The notes beneath the pieces are model-generated. The model worked only from the letters and a program-made list of their open reading frames with translations. It ran no database searches and was not told the origin of the DNA. A stretch of 58,421 bases of DNA from Flammeovirgaceae bacterium UBA1842 (lineage in GTDB: Bacteria > Bacteroidota > Bacteroidia > Cytophagales > Cyclobacteriaceae), in NCBI GenBank assembly GCA_002338655.1, contig DDIU01000043.1, positions 49,311 to 107,731 on the forward strand. The letters run 5' to 3'. Of the stretch, positions 17,823 through 26,000 are shown piece by piece (positions within the stretch are counted from its first letter, which is position 1; each line of letters begins with the position of its first letter). A program made the position numbers and the translations under genes.

Positions 17823-18371
17823 ATGAGAAAACTGATTGTAATTGCGGGCGTCCTGATAGCAGTACTTGTGGCCGTATTTATTGGATTTAGAATGTATACA
17901 AAATCCTTTAGCCCAAGGGATATTTCCACCTACAGTAAAAATGATATTGAATTAAGTATTCAATATGGACGACCATATAAGAAAGACAGATTGATATTTG
18001 ATGGCCTTGTTCCCTATGGTGAGGTGTGGAGAACAGGAGCCAATGAACCTACCGTTTTTACTACAAATGTTGATTTGAAAATTGGTGAAGATATTTTGAA
18101 AAAAGGGGAGTATGCTGTATTTACAGTCCCTAACAGAGATAATTGGCAAATTATTTTTAACAAAACAATCCCCAGCTGGGGGGTAAGGTTTTCCGGTGAA
18201 GCTGCTAGGGAGCCGTCTTCAGATGCCCTTGTGGCAGATGTATCCCCTATTACTACCAAAAATAGCTTTGAACAATTTACCATTGCTTTTGAAGAAATGC
18301 ATGATGAAATTGACATTGTTATGATGTGGGACAAGACCCTTGTGGTTTTGCCGATGATACCAACCAACTAG
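17823..18371 (+). CDS. DUF2911 domain protein, membrane-anchored
   Basis: A 182-aa protein with one N-terminal membrane helix (about residues 3-23) followed by a DUF2911 domain. The family pattern is clear in IELSIQYGRPYKKDRLIF, LVPYGEVWRTGANEPTVF and KGEYAVFTVPNRDNWQIIFNK. The domain is probably a small periplasmic beta fold; no biochemical function is established that could be assigned. The stop overlaps the 3' end of the convergent PD40 gene by 4 bp. Confidence 0.88.
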   Translation: MRKLIVIAGVLIAVLVAVFIGFRMYTKSFSPRDISTYSKNDIELSIQYGRPYKKDRLIFDGLVPYGEVWRTGANEPTVFTTNVDLKIGEDILKKGEYAVFTVPNRDNWQIIFNKTIPSWGVRFSGEAAREPSSDALVADVSPITTKNSFEQFTIAFEEMHDEIDIVMMWDKTLVVLPMIPTN

Positions 18372-20101
18372 AGGCTGAGCACCTTTATTTTTACAGTAAT
18401 ATCCTTTGTTTCGGCATCTAAATCAGCAGTATCTGCCATTTTAGCCTCCCCTATGATTTTAATATTGTCAGGATTGGCGCCATGTTCCACAAGATAGGAT
18501 TTCACTGCTTCTCCCTGTTGGTTAGTCCTGTTGTTATGATAAGTATATTTTAATTGAAGCTCACGTATAAATTCATACTGGATGCTATCGGTTTCATGTT
18601 CCAACCCACCTCCCGTCAAGGCTTCATTGTACAGGCTATCAAGCTCTTCTTGGGTTTCTTCTACTATTTCGAGTGTGTCTGTTGCATCGGTGGTAGCCAG
18701 TACAATGGTATCTTGAACAATGGGCACCTGCCTTTCAATATAAACGGAATCAATAGTTAATTCAGTTAGATCAGGAGAGCTCTGAATCGAATCCTCCAGA
18801 TAATTGTTTTGCAATACATTAATTTCTATCTGCATGGTTGGATTTTTTCTAACCATACTGGACAGCCTGCGCAACTCGAATACATCGTTCTCACTCAGAT
18901 TAGAGGTATAAGGATCAAACGAAATGTCTGAATCGATAACTGTACCTACTTCCAAAGGGGCCAATTCAATTTTTAAAGTTTCTTTATCCCTTCTTCCTAT
19001 TTCTTCTAACGCATATATTTTAGAGTAATACATGTAACTGGCATCATCATGATTAAGGGAAAGGTCATATACATTCCCCTCATTCAGCACAAGGGTAAAC
19101 TCTCCTTTTGGGCCTATTTTGTCATTCCAAATCCTATCCCTTTCACCAATATTAAAAACAGTTAGTTTGGCATCTACAGGTTCACCGGTAAGTTTGTTTG
19201 TCACTATACCTTGTACTCGCATTACCTTCTTAGGTTGAAATTCTTCAGGAATTAGTATTTGAACCAGTTCAAAATTTCGTGCATCTTTCTGTGAAGTATA
19301 CAAGTACCGGCCCTTGGCGGGAATACTGATAAACTGATCATCACCTTCGGTGTTTATAAAATCCATGGGTACCGGATCAGACCAGGTATCCCCTGTTTTT
19401 CTTGACATATAAAGATCTAGGCCCCCTTTGCCCCCCATTTGGTCAGATGAGAATATCAAAGTCTCGCCATCGGCTAATATTTTTGGATTCTGAGAATTGC
19501 CAGTATTAATGTTTTGGGGTAACTCAACTGGATCATTCCATGTATTATAATTACGTTTTGCTACCATTAATTTACAACCTGAGGCGCCTTTATATTCTGA
19601 CATTTGATTGCATCGCATATAATAAAGATATTCCCCGTCTGGCGATAGGGAGGGTGTTCCTTCATTACTTGCGGAGTTGATTGGACTGCCAAAATTCTTT
19701 GGGGCACTCCAATTGTTGCCTTCTTTGGTGCTGTACCATAGTTCAAATCCCCCTAAGCCTGATTTTCGTGATGTGTACAAAAGCATATCCCCATCAAAGG
19801 AAAGACAATAGCCTCCCCGGTAATTCATGGTTGGCCTATTTAATAATTTAGACACTTCTACTGGGTCATTCCATGACGATACACTTTTCTTTGTGGCATA
19901 ATGCATTGAATGATGACCATCATCAGTATAGTCATTTAAGTATATAAGCGATTCCCCATCCCCACTTAAAGCAGGGGCATAAAGATTTATGGACGGCTGA
20001 TTAATGTTAGGGGGTAGCTTTCGCATTGTAGCCTGCCCTTGGCTTTTAAATGTTATAATCAACCCAATGACAACTGTAAATGATAATCGAATATAGTTCA
20101 T
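18368..20101 (-). CDS. Exported PD40 beta-propeller protein with OmpA-like C-terminus
   Basis: A 577-aa exported protein (signal peptide about residues 1-22). PD40/TolB-type propeller blades fill about 40-270, with repeats such as GTPSLSPDGEYLYYMR, NPKILADGETLIFSSD and GGKGGLDLYMSRK. A carboxypeptidase-regulatory-like beta sandwich (RVQGIVTNKLTGEPVDAKLTVF begins it) lies at about 290-370. The C-terminus has an OmpA-like pattern (NIKIIGEAKMADTADLDAE) with an acidic insert. The order propeller, sandwich, OmpA recalls PorE and related envelope proteins of the gliding/T9SS bacteria, but the N-terminal TPR part of PorE is absent. Peptidoglycan binding is an inference. Confidence 0.75.
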   Translation of the reverse strand: MNYIRLSFTVVIGLIITFKSQGQATMRKLPPNINQPSINLYAPALSGDGESLIYLNDYTDDGHHSMHYATKKSVSSWNDPVEVSKLLNRPTMNYRGGYCLSFDGDMLLYTSRKSGLGGFELWYSTKEGNNWSAPKNFGSPINSASNEGTPSLSPDGEYLYYMRCNQMSEYKGASGCKLMVAKRNYNTWNDPVELPQNINTGNSQNPKILADGETLIFSSDQMGGKGGLDLYMSRKTGDTWSDPVPMDFINTEGDDQFISIPAKGRYLYTSQKDARNFELVQILIPEEFQPKKVMRVQGIVTNKLTGEPVDAKLTVFNIGERDRIWNDKIGPKGEFTLVLNEGNVYDLSLNHDDASYMYYSKIYALEEIGRRDKETLKIELAPLEVGTVIDSDISFDPYTSNLSENDVFELRRLSSMVRKNPTMQIEINVLQNNYLEDSIQSSPDLTELTIDSVYIERQVPIVQDTIVLATTDATDTLEIVEETQEELDSLYNEALTGGGLEHETDSIQYEFIRELQLKYTYHNNRTNQQGEAVKSYLVEHGANPDNIKIIGEAKMADTADLDAETKDITVKIKVLSL

Positions 20102-20209
20102 ATATTATACCGTATTTTTAATGTCAATATAGAAATTAAACAAGTTTATAGCCACTATAACCGTTAAAGTTTCTGATAGTATTAGTTTTGCTACAACTAA
20201 AGATAGAAT

Positions 20210-20971
20210 ATGAAATTATTTTACAGAGAGTTAGGCGAAGGAAGTCCAATGATCATTCTTCATGGCCTGTTTGGGTCATCAGATAACTGGTTGTCCATTG
20301 CCAAAATACTAAGTGAATCCTTTAAAGTTTATTCAGTTGACCAGCGTAATCATGGACAATCGCCTCATAATGAGGAATTTAACTATTCCGTGATGGCGGA
20401 GGATTTAAAGAAATTCATAGAGTCAAATAACATAAAGAACCCTATAATAATGGGACACTCCATGGGCGGTAAAACAGCTATGGAATTTGCTGTAAACAAC
20501 CCCGATAGTTGGTCGAAACTAATTGTGGTTGATATCGCCCCAAAAGCGTATCCAGTACATCATGATAAGATTCTTGAAGGACTAAGGTCACTTGATTTGG
20601 ATACACTGACCTCAAGAGGTGAAGCAGATAAGCAATTAAGTGAATATGTACCTCAATTGGGGGTAAGGCAGTTTTTGCTCAAAAACCTAGCACGGGGAAC
20701 AGATGGGTTTGAGTGGAAAATTAACCTGCCAGTAATTACAGATAATATTGAGATTATCGGTGAGGGGCTAAGTAAAGTTTTGGATAAAGAAAAACCGGTT
20801 CTATTTATCAATGGTCAAAATTCAGATTACATCACCCCTCAAGACAAAGGGTTAATTGAGGAGACTTTTCCGGGTGCAGAATTGGTAACTATCGATAATG
20901 CAGGGCACTGGGTTCATGCCGAACAACCTGAGGTGTTTTTAAATACAGTAAAGAATTTTATCAATCAATAG
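20210..20971 (+). CDS. Alpha/beta hydrolase, YbfF-type esterase
   Basis: A cytoplasmic alpha/beta hydrolase, 253 aa, close in pattern to the YbfF esterases. The oxyanion region ILHGLFGSSDNW, the loop VDQRNHGQS, nucleophile Ser84 in GHSMGGKTA, an acid in NSDYITP and His233 in NAGHWVHAEQP are all present. YbfF acts on short acyl esters and acyl-CoA; natural substrate here unknown. The next gene starts 1 bp after its stop, so they form an operon with the methylase. Confidence 0.9.
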   Translation: MKLFYRELGEGSPMIILHGLFGSSDNWLSIAKILSESFKVYSVDQRNHGQSPHNEEFNYSVMAEDLKKFIESNNIKNPIIMGHSMGGKTAMEFAVNNPDSWSKLIVVDIAPKAYPVHHDKILEGLRSLDLDTLTSRGEADKQLSEYVPQLGVRQFLLKNLARGTDGFEWKINLPVITDNIEIIGEGLSKVLDKEKPVLFINGQNSDYITPQDKGLIEETFPGAELVTIDNAGHWVHAEQPEVFLNTVKNFINQ

Positions 20972-20972
20972 G

Positions 20973-21683
20973 ATGTCAAAAGGAACGTTGTATTTAATTC
21001 CTACTGTTATTGCTGATCGACAGACAAATACCATACCTGATCAGGTTAAAGAATTGCTTAAAACACTGCAATATTTTTTAGTTGAAAATGTAAGAACATC
21101 CAGAAGGTATATTAGTAGCCTGTCTTTAGGCCTTACCATTGAAGATTTGAATTTTGAAGTCCTTAATAAGAACACAAAAAATACGGATTTAGATATACTA
21201 ATGGAGCCACTTACCAAGGGCTATAATATGGGGATTCTTTCAGAATCGGGATGCCCGGGAGTAGCCGATCCCGGAGCACATGCTGTGGCTTGGGCACAGC
21301 GAAATGGATACAAGGTAATACCCTTAGTGGGCCCCTCTTCTATACTTTTGGCTTTGATGGGGTCTGGTTTTAATGGTCAAAAATTTTGTTTTCATGGCTA
21401 TTTGCCAATAGATAAAAAGAAACTGGAGGCTGAAATTAGGAGATTGGAGATTGAGTCAAGAAACTCCTATCAAACTCAAATTTTTATAGAAACCCCGTTC
21501 AGGAACAATCAATTACTTAAAACGTTAACCCAGGTAAACAATAATGAAACACTTCTGTGTATTGCCAAAAACTTAACTGCACCAGATCAATTAATTGAAA
21601 CAAAAACAATAGCGGAGTGGAAGAAAACAAAGATTGATTTACATAAAATACCTACCGTTTTCCTAATGTATGTAGCCCAATAA
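20973..21683 (+). CDS. RsmI-like SAM-dependent methyltransferase (tetrapyrrole methylase fold)
   Basis: A 236-aa class III methyltransferase related to RsmI (16S rRNA C1402 2'-O-methylase). The N-terminal strand GTLYLIPTVI, the loop ILSESGCPGVADPG and the strand VIPLVGPSSILLALMGSGF match the family fold. The RsmI SDAGTP motif is changed to SESGCP, and the protein is about 40-50 residues shorter than classical RsmI, matching a Bacteroidota-typical second paralogue. rRNA methylation is probable but not proven by the sequence. Co-transcribed with the YbfF-like esterase. Confidence 0.82.
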   Translation: MSKGTLYLIPTVIADRQTNTIPDQVKELLKTLQYFLVENVRTSRRYISSLSLGLTIEDLNFEVLNKNTKNTDLDILMEPLTKGYNMGILSESGCPGVADPGAHAVAWAQRNGYKVIPLVGPSSILLALMGSGFNGQKFCFHGYLPIDKKKLEAEIRRLEIESRNSYQTQIFIETPFRNNQLLKTLTQVNNNETLLCIAKNLTAPDQLIETKTIAEWKKTKIDLHKIPTVFLMYVAQ

Positions 21684-21725
21684 CATTACCGTTCATATTC
21701 ATTTTATTATCAACCCATTTTAATC

Positions 21726-21733
21726 TAAATTTG
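21726..21733 (+). promoter_or_regulatory. Promoter -7 element of metK
   Basis: TAAATTTG matches the Bacteroidota TAnnTTTG -7 consensus exactly, 36 bp before the metK ATG. A clear TTG at -33 is not seen. No SAM riboswitch is recognisable in the 86-bp spacer. Confidence 0.55.
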
Positions 21734-21769
21734 CGGTCTTCAATTTAAGAGCAAACTAAAAATATTTAT

Positions 21770-23023
21770 ATGCCATATTTATTCACTTCAGAATCTGTAT
21801 CCGAGGGGCATCCCGATAAAGTAGCTGATCAAATTTCAGACGCACTAATTGATAATTTCTTAGCATTCGATAAGAACTCAAAAGTGGCTTGCGAGACATT
21901 GGTGACTACTGGACTTACCGTCCTTAGTGGTGAAGTAAAATCTGAAGCCTATCTAGATGTGCAGAAAATCGCGCGAGAAGTGATCAATCGTATTGGTTAC
22001 ACCAAAGGGGAATACATGTTTGATGGTAATTCCTGCGGTGTCATTTCGGCCATTCATGAACAATCTCCAGATATCAACCAAGGTGTTGATAGGGTGAACC
22101 CCGAAGATCAAGGTGCTGGTGATCAGGGGATGATGTTCGGCTATGCTACCAATGAGACGAAAAACTATATGCCTTTAGCTCTTGATTTGTCTCATAAGAT
22201 TCTGATCGAGTTAGCTAAACTAAGAAGAGAGGAAAAGGAGATTAAATATTTGAGGCCTGATGCTAAGTCTCAAGTGACCATTGAGTATTCTGATAATAAT
22301 GTGCCTCAACGTATCGATGCGATTGTGGTATCAACGCAACACGATGACTTTGCGCCAGAAGCAGAGATGCTGGCCAAAATTAAAAAGGACATAGTTGAAA
22401 TATTGATTCCAAGGGTAAAATCACAATTGAAGCCTGAGCTACAGAAGCTTTTCAATGATGATATCAAATATCACATCAACCCTACAGGAAAGTTTGTAAT
22501 AGGTGGCCCCCATGGTGATACGGGGTTAACAGGGAGAAAAATAATTGTAGATACCTATGGCGGTAAAGGTGCCCACGGTGGAGGGGCATTTTCAGGTAAA
22601 GACCCATCAAAAGTAGATAGGTCAGCTGCATATGCAACTAGACATGTAGCTAAAAATCTTGTAGCAGCTGGAGTGGCAGATGAAATATTGATTCAGGTTT
22701 CTTATGCCATTGGGGTAGTTGAGCCAATGGGAATTTTTGTAAACACATACGGAACTGCCAAAGTGGATAAGACCGATGGGGAGATTGCCCAAATGGTTTC
22801 TGATATTTTTGATATGAGACCTTATGCTATTGAAACTAGGTTGAAACTTAGAAACCCTATTTACTCAGAAACGGCTTCTTATGGTCACATGGGAAGGAAA
22901 AATGAGGTTGTTAAAAAGGAATTCATAGCAGCTAATGGTGAAAAGGTTATGTTGGATGTGGAATTATTTACTTGGGAAAAACTGGACTACGTGGACAAAG
23001 TAAAAACGGCTTTCGGACTCTAG
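21770..23023 (+). CDS. metK: S-adenosylmethionine synthetase
   Basis: Methionine adenosyltransferase, 417 aa, making SAM from methionine and ATP in the cytoplasm. Signature sequences are complete: SVSEGHPDKVADQISDA near the N-terminus, the GAGDQGMMFGYA loop and the phosphate-binding GGGAFSGKDPSKVDRSAAY segment. It has its own promoter and a strong terminator downstream. It supplies the methyl donor for the two methyltransferases in this window, as for all others in the cell. Bacteroidota MetK is slightly longer than the E. coli enzyme, and this length fits. Confidence 0.98.
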   Translation: MPYLFTSESVSEGHPDKVADQISDALIDNFLAFDKNSKVACETLVTTGLTVLSGEVKSEAYLDVQKIAREVINRIGYTKGEYMFDGNSCGVISAIHEQSPDINQGVDRVNPEDQGAGDQGMMFGYATNETKNYMPLALDLSHKILIELAKLRREEKEIKYLRPDAKSQVTIEYSDNNVPQRIDAIVVSTQHDDFAPEAEMLAKIKKDIVEILIPRVKSQLKPELQKLFNDDIKYHINPTGKFVIGGPHGDTGLTGRKIIVDTYGGKGAHGGGAFSGKDPSKVDRSAAYATRHVAKNLVAAGVADEILIQVSYAIGVVEPMGIFVNTYGTAKVDKTDGEIAQMVSDIFDMRPYAIETRLKLRNPIYSETASYGHMGRKNEVVKKEFIAANGEKVMLDVELFTWEKLDYVDKVKTAFGL

Positions 23024-23045
23024 TAAAATTTTAAGAGACAAAAAA

Positions 23046-23070
23046 AGAGGCTCATTTTTAATGAGCCTCT
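23046..23070. terminator. Bidirectional rho-independent terminator
   Basis: Perfect 11-bp stem AGAGGCTCATT/AATGAGCCTCT with a 3-nt loop, an A run before it and a T run after it. It serves metK on the plus strand and hpf on the minus strand. Confidence 0.92.
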
Positions 23071-23076
23071 TTTTTT

Positions 23077-23373
23077 TTAATGAGCCATTTGTTTCACTTT
23101 GAATTTTTTCAGTTGCCTGCGCAAAGCTTCCGTTGCTAGGTCAGCTGCTTCTTCAAATGATTTGGCCTGTTCTTTAGCAAACAGCTGATTGCCGGGGATA
23201 TTGATTTTTATTTCAAAGGTTTTATTCTCAATAGTTGAGTTGTTGATTCTTAAAAAGACTTCTCCGTCTACAATACGGTCATGGAATGTTTCGAGTTTAT
23301 CTGCTTTCCTCTGTATGAAAGCAAGTAACTTCTGGTCTGCATCGAAGTGGATTGAATGAATCTGTAGCTTCAT
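23077..23373 (-). CDS. hpf: Ribosome hibernation promoting factor (short HPF/RaiA family)
   Basis: A 98-aa member of the HPF/YfiA family, short form with only the ribosome-binding domain. The N-terminus MKLQIHSIHFDADQKLLAFIQRKADKLETFHDR and the late AKSFEEAADLATEALRRQLKKFK pattern are typical. It binds the 30S decoding and mRNA channel and holds ribosomes inactive in stationary phase. It lies 30 bp downstream of xerC on the same strand. The rpsU-xerC-hpf order is conserved in many Bacteroidota. Confidence 0.93.
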   Translation of the reverse strand: MKLQIHSIHFDADQKLLAFIQRKADKLETFHDRIVDGEVFLRINNSTIENKTFEIKINIPGNQLFAKEQAKSFEEAADLATEALRRQLKKFKVKQMAH

Positions 23374-23403
23374 AGTCTTATTATTTAAAAGGTTAGAAAT
23401 ATA

Positions 23404-24285
23404 TTACGCTTTTGGGTGCGCCTGATCAAACACCGATTTTAATTTTTCGAGCGAATTATGTGTGTATACTTGTGTGGCTGCTAAGCTTGTATGACCTAAA
23501 AGATCCTTAACAGCATTTAAATCCGCTCCTTTATTTAGTAAATGTGTAGCAAATGTATGACGCAATACATGTGGGCTACGTTTATCGATTGTTGTAAACA
23601 AGTTCAAATATTTTTTTACTACTCTATATATAAACATTGGATAGCAAGGCTCTCCTTTATCTGTAACGATTAAGTTAGGCAATTCGTCTATAGAAAACGA
23701 AAATTTCTTCAATTGTAAATATTGCTTTATTACTTTTTCCAAACTTGCTGAAAATGGAATGACCCTTTCTTTATTCCTTTTACCCAAAACTTTGATGGTC
23801 CTATTTTGTAAATGAACATCTTGGGTTTTAAGGGTAATTAATTCGGACAAACGAATACCTGTTCCATATAAAAGCTCCATTATTAGTCGGTCTCTCATTC
23901 CGATAAAATCGTCACTAAAATCGCAGCTATCAAGAAGTAAGTTCATTTCAGCTTCATTGACAAATTGGGGCAACTTTTTACTGGTTTTCAGTACTTTGAT
24001 TTTAACGGTCGGATCCTTCTTGATGTGTCCTTGGCGTAATAGAAACTTATAATAAGATCTTAGGGAGGCAATTTTCCTATTAATGGATTTGGGCTGTATG
24101 CCACTCTCAACCAAAGAAACGATCCAACCTCTAAGTAGACTATGGTTTGCTTCCTGGATATTTAATTCTGGCGAATTCTGGGCAACGAATTCCTCTAATT
24201 GGCCTAAATCTAATTTATAAGACGTTAGGGTATGTTTGCTATAGCGCTTTTCGTATTGGAGGTATTTTAAGAAAGATTCCTGCAT
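23404..24285 (-). CDS. xerC: Tyrosine recombinase XerC/XerD
   Basis: A 293-aa tyrosine recombinase. The catalytic set is complete: Arg145 in GTGIRLSE, Lys166 in TIKVLGKR, His239 and Arg242 in HVLRHTFATH, His265 in LLGHTSL and the nucleophile Tyr274 in TQVYTH. An N-terminal SAM-like core-binding domain covers about 1-100. Its place between rpsU and hpf is the conserved location of the housekeeping Xer gene in Bacteroidota, so it resolves chromosome dimers at dif rather than moving a mobile element. No dif site is identified in the window. Confidence 0.93.
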   Translation of the reverse strand: MQESFLKYLQYEKRYSKHTLTSYKLDLGQLEEFVAQNSPELNIQEANHSLLRGWIVSLVESGIQPKSINRKIASLRSYYKFLLRQGHIKKDPTVKIKVLKTSKKLPQFVNEAEMNLLLDSCDFSDDFIGMRDRLIMELLYGTGIRLSELITLKTQDVHLQNRTIKVLGKRNKERVIPFSASLEKVIKQYLQLKKFSFSIDELPNLIVTDKGEPCYPMFIYRVVKKYLNLFTTIDKRSPHVLRHTFATHLLNKGADLNAVKDLLGHTSLAATQVYTHNSLEKLKSVFDQAHPKA

Positions 24286-24293
24286 AAAAAAAA

Positions 24294-24324
24294 AGTACTA
24301 CTCAGCCGGGTGCTGTGTAGTACT
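24294..24324 (-). terminator. Terminator between rpsU and xerC
   Basis: Read on the minus strand, an 8-bp stem AGTACTAC/GTAGTACT is followed by nine T residues. It lies between rpsU and xerC and should end or attenuate the abundant rpsU message before the recombinase gene. Confidence 0.8.
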
Positions 24325-24358
24325 AATTTAATGAATTAATACAGGAATAAGTACTAGA

Positions 24359-24553
24359 CTAGTAATTTTCGTCTACGAACTTATTTTGTATATATCTTGC
24401 CTTTATCATTTCAGTTCTTCGAGTTACAGAAGGCTTCTCGTAAAATGTTCTTGACCTAAGCTCTTTCAAAACACCAGTTTTCTCAAACTTCTTCTTGAAC
24501 CTTTTTAGAGCCTTATCAATCGACTCATTTTCTTTTACGTTAATTATAATCAT
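24359..24553 (-). CDS. rpsU: 30S ribosomal protein bS21
   Basis: Ribosomal protein bS21, 64 aa: MIIINVKENESIDKALKRF at the start and the basic KFEKTGVLKELRSRTFYEKPS stretch are typical. In Bacteroidota, bS21 with bS18 and bS6 hides the anti-Shine-Dalgarno end of 16S rRNA, so most genes lack a Shine-Dalgarno site. This gene is an exception: it has a full one, which fits the reported autoregulation of rpsU by ribosomes that lack bS21 in Flavobacterium. It is followed by a terminator, then xerC and hpf. Confidence 0.97.
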   Translation of the reverse strand: MIIINVKENESIDKALKRFKKKFEKTGVLKELRSRTFYEKPSVTRRTEMIKARYIQNKFVDENY

Positions 24554-24559
24554 TTCTAT

Positions 24560-24570
24560 TCACCTCCTTT
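24560..24570 (-). promoter_or_regulatory. Full-length Shine-Dalgarno sequence of rpsU
   Basis: On the minus strand AAAGGAGGTGA precedes the rpsU ATG by 6 nt. It is complementary to the whole anti-Shine-Dalgarno tail of 16S rRNA (CACCUCCUUU type), far stronger than seen at other starts in the window. Confidence 0.9.
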
Positions 24571-24581
24571 CAAATGGAGTG

Positions 24582-24589
24582 CAAATTTA
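24582..24589 (-). promoter_or_regulatory. Promoter -7 element of rpsU
   Basis: On the minus strand TAAATTTG matches TAnnTTTG, 28 bp upstream of the start codon and just before the Shine-Dalgarno sequence. The predicted leader is very short. Confidence 0.6.
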
Positions 24590-24622
24590 AAAAAAAATAA
24601 ATGCAATGCAATCAAATTATAA

Positions 24623-24649
24623 AAAAAGCCCTTTGGTCAAGGGCTTTTT
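24623..24649 (-). terminator. Terminator of the acyl-CoA dehydrogenase gene
   Basis: Stem GCCCTT/AAGGGC extended by five A-T pairs on each side (loop TGGTC). It lies just past the stop of the acyl-CoA dehydrogenase gene and gives a T run on the minus strand. Confidence 0.85.
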
Positions 24650-24668
24650 GAAATGAGTAAGGGAGATC

Positions 24669-25838
24669 CTATTTCAAAATAGCTCTTCCTATTACCAATT
24701 TCTGTATTTCAGAAGTTCCTTCACCAATGGTGCAAAGTTTAACATCTCTATAAAACTTCTCTACCGGGTAATCTTTGGTAAAGCCATACCCGCCAAATAT
24801 TTGAACAGCCTCATTACATACTTCCACAGCTATTTCTGAAGCATACAGCTTGGCCATGGCCGATTCTTTCGTCATTGGCTTTTTCTTGTTCTTCATATCC
24901 GCAGCTTGATGGATAAGCAATTTAGCCGCCTCTATCTTGGTCGCCATATCCGCTAATTTAAATGAGATGCCCTGAAATTTAGAGATTGGCTGATTAAATT
25001 GATGTCTTTCTTTTGAATATTGTAAAGCCGCCTCGTAAGCGCCTTGAGCTATTCCCAAGCTCAAAGCTGCAATGGAAATCCTTCCACCATCCAATATTTT
25101 CATTGACTGAATAAAGCCTTCACCCACCTCTCCTAAAATCTGATCTTTATGTACGCGGCAATTATCGAAAATCATTTCAGCAGTTTCCGATGCCCGCATC
25201 CCCAATTTATTTTCCTTTCTTCCTGCAGTAAATCCAGGAGTTCCTCTTTCAACAACAAAGGCCGTCATACCATGGGAATCCCCAACCTCTCCGGTACGTA
25301 CTATCACCACCGCAACATCACCAGATTTTCCATGTGTAATAAAATTTTTGGCACCATTAATAACATAGTAATCACCTTCTTTTTTAGCTGTGGTCTTCAT
25401 GTTGCCTGAATCAGAACCAGTATTGGGTTCTGTTAAGCCCCAGGCACCAATATATTCACCTGTTGCCAACTTGGTGATGTACTTCTGTTTTTGCGCTTCA
25501 GTACCAAACTGCATGATATGCCCTGTACATAAAGAGTTGTGAGCAGCCATTGATAAGCCTATAGAGCCATCAATTTTAGAAAGTTCAACTATGGCCGTAA
25601 CATACTCATGATAACCAAAGCCGGAGCCACCATACTCTTGAGGGATTAAAACCCCCATTAAACCCAATCCGCCTAATTTCTTAAACAATGGAACTGGAAA
25701 TTCTTGCGATTCGTCCCATTCCATCATTTTAGGTCTTATTTCCTTTTCTCCAAAATCCCTGATCATTTGGGCGATCATTAATTGATTTTCGGATTCTTCA
25801 AAGCTTATTCCGTTTGGTTTTTCTGCTACTAGACTCAT
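24669..25838 (-). CDS. Acyl-CoA dehydrogenase
   Basis: An FAD-dependent acyl-CoA dehydrogenase, 389 aa, full length for the family. Signatures are GAWGLTEPNTGSDSG in the middle domain, YCIINGAKNFITHG-like FAD segment (YYVINGAKNFITHG) and the C-terminal QIFGGYGFTKDYPVEKFYRD followed by GEGTSEIQ, whose Glu (about 373) is the position of the catalytic base in short-chain and branched-chain enzymes. It carries out the first oxidation step of beta-oxidation or of branched-chain amino acid breakdown; chain-length preference cannot be read. Cytoplasmic, monocistronic. Confidence 0.95.
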   Translation of the reverse strand: MSLVAEKPNGISFEESENQLMIAQMIRDFGEKEIRPKMMEWDESQEFPVPLFKKLGGLGLMGVLIPQEYGGSGFGYHEYVTAIVELSKIDGSIGLSMAAHNSLCTGHIMQFGTEAQKQKYITKLATGEYIGAWGLTEPNTGSDSGNMKTTAKKEGDYYVINGAKNFITHGKSGDVAVVIVRTGEVGDSHGMTAFVVERGTPGFTAGRKENKLGMRASETAEMIFDNCRVHKDQILGEVGEGFIQSMKILDGGRISIAALSLGIAQGAYEAALQYSKERHQFNQPISKFQGISFKLADMATKIEAAKLLIHQAADMKNKKKPMTKESAMAKLYASEIAVEVCNEAVQIFGGYGFTKDYPVEKFYRDVKLCTIGEGTSEIQKLVIGRAILK

Positions 25839-25961
25839 GTTATTTGCTATTTTGGATCACAAATTTAGATATAAATTTATTTTACCCAAACGAATGTTAG
25901 TTTGGTTTTCATGTGAGAGGCAAAAATTATCTTCCTTTATGGATTTAAGGTATTATTGGCC

Positions 25962-25969
25962 TAGTTTTG
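25962..25969 (+). promoter_or_regulatory. Promoter -7 element of ugd-uxs
   Basis: TAGTTTTG matches the TAnnTTTG consensus 31 bp before the UDP-glucose dehydrogenase ATG. The -33 region has only a weak TTTA. Confidence 0.5.
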
Positions 25970-26000
25970 CGGCCATTAATAAATTGAAAATTATTGTAGC

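Noticed and set aside
21684..21769. SAM riboswitch before metK
   Set aside because: The spacer is only 86 bp, contains a promoter element near the start codon and shows no SAM-aptamer-like pairing.
23404..24285. Xer recombinase as a mobile-element integrase that made the tRNA-end array
   Set aside because: Its place between rpsU and hpf is the conserved housekeeping position, and it is 24 kb from the array with no element boundaries between.
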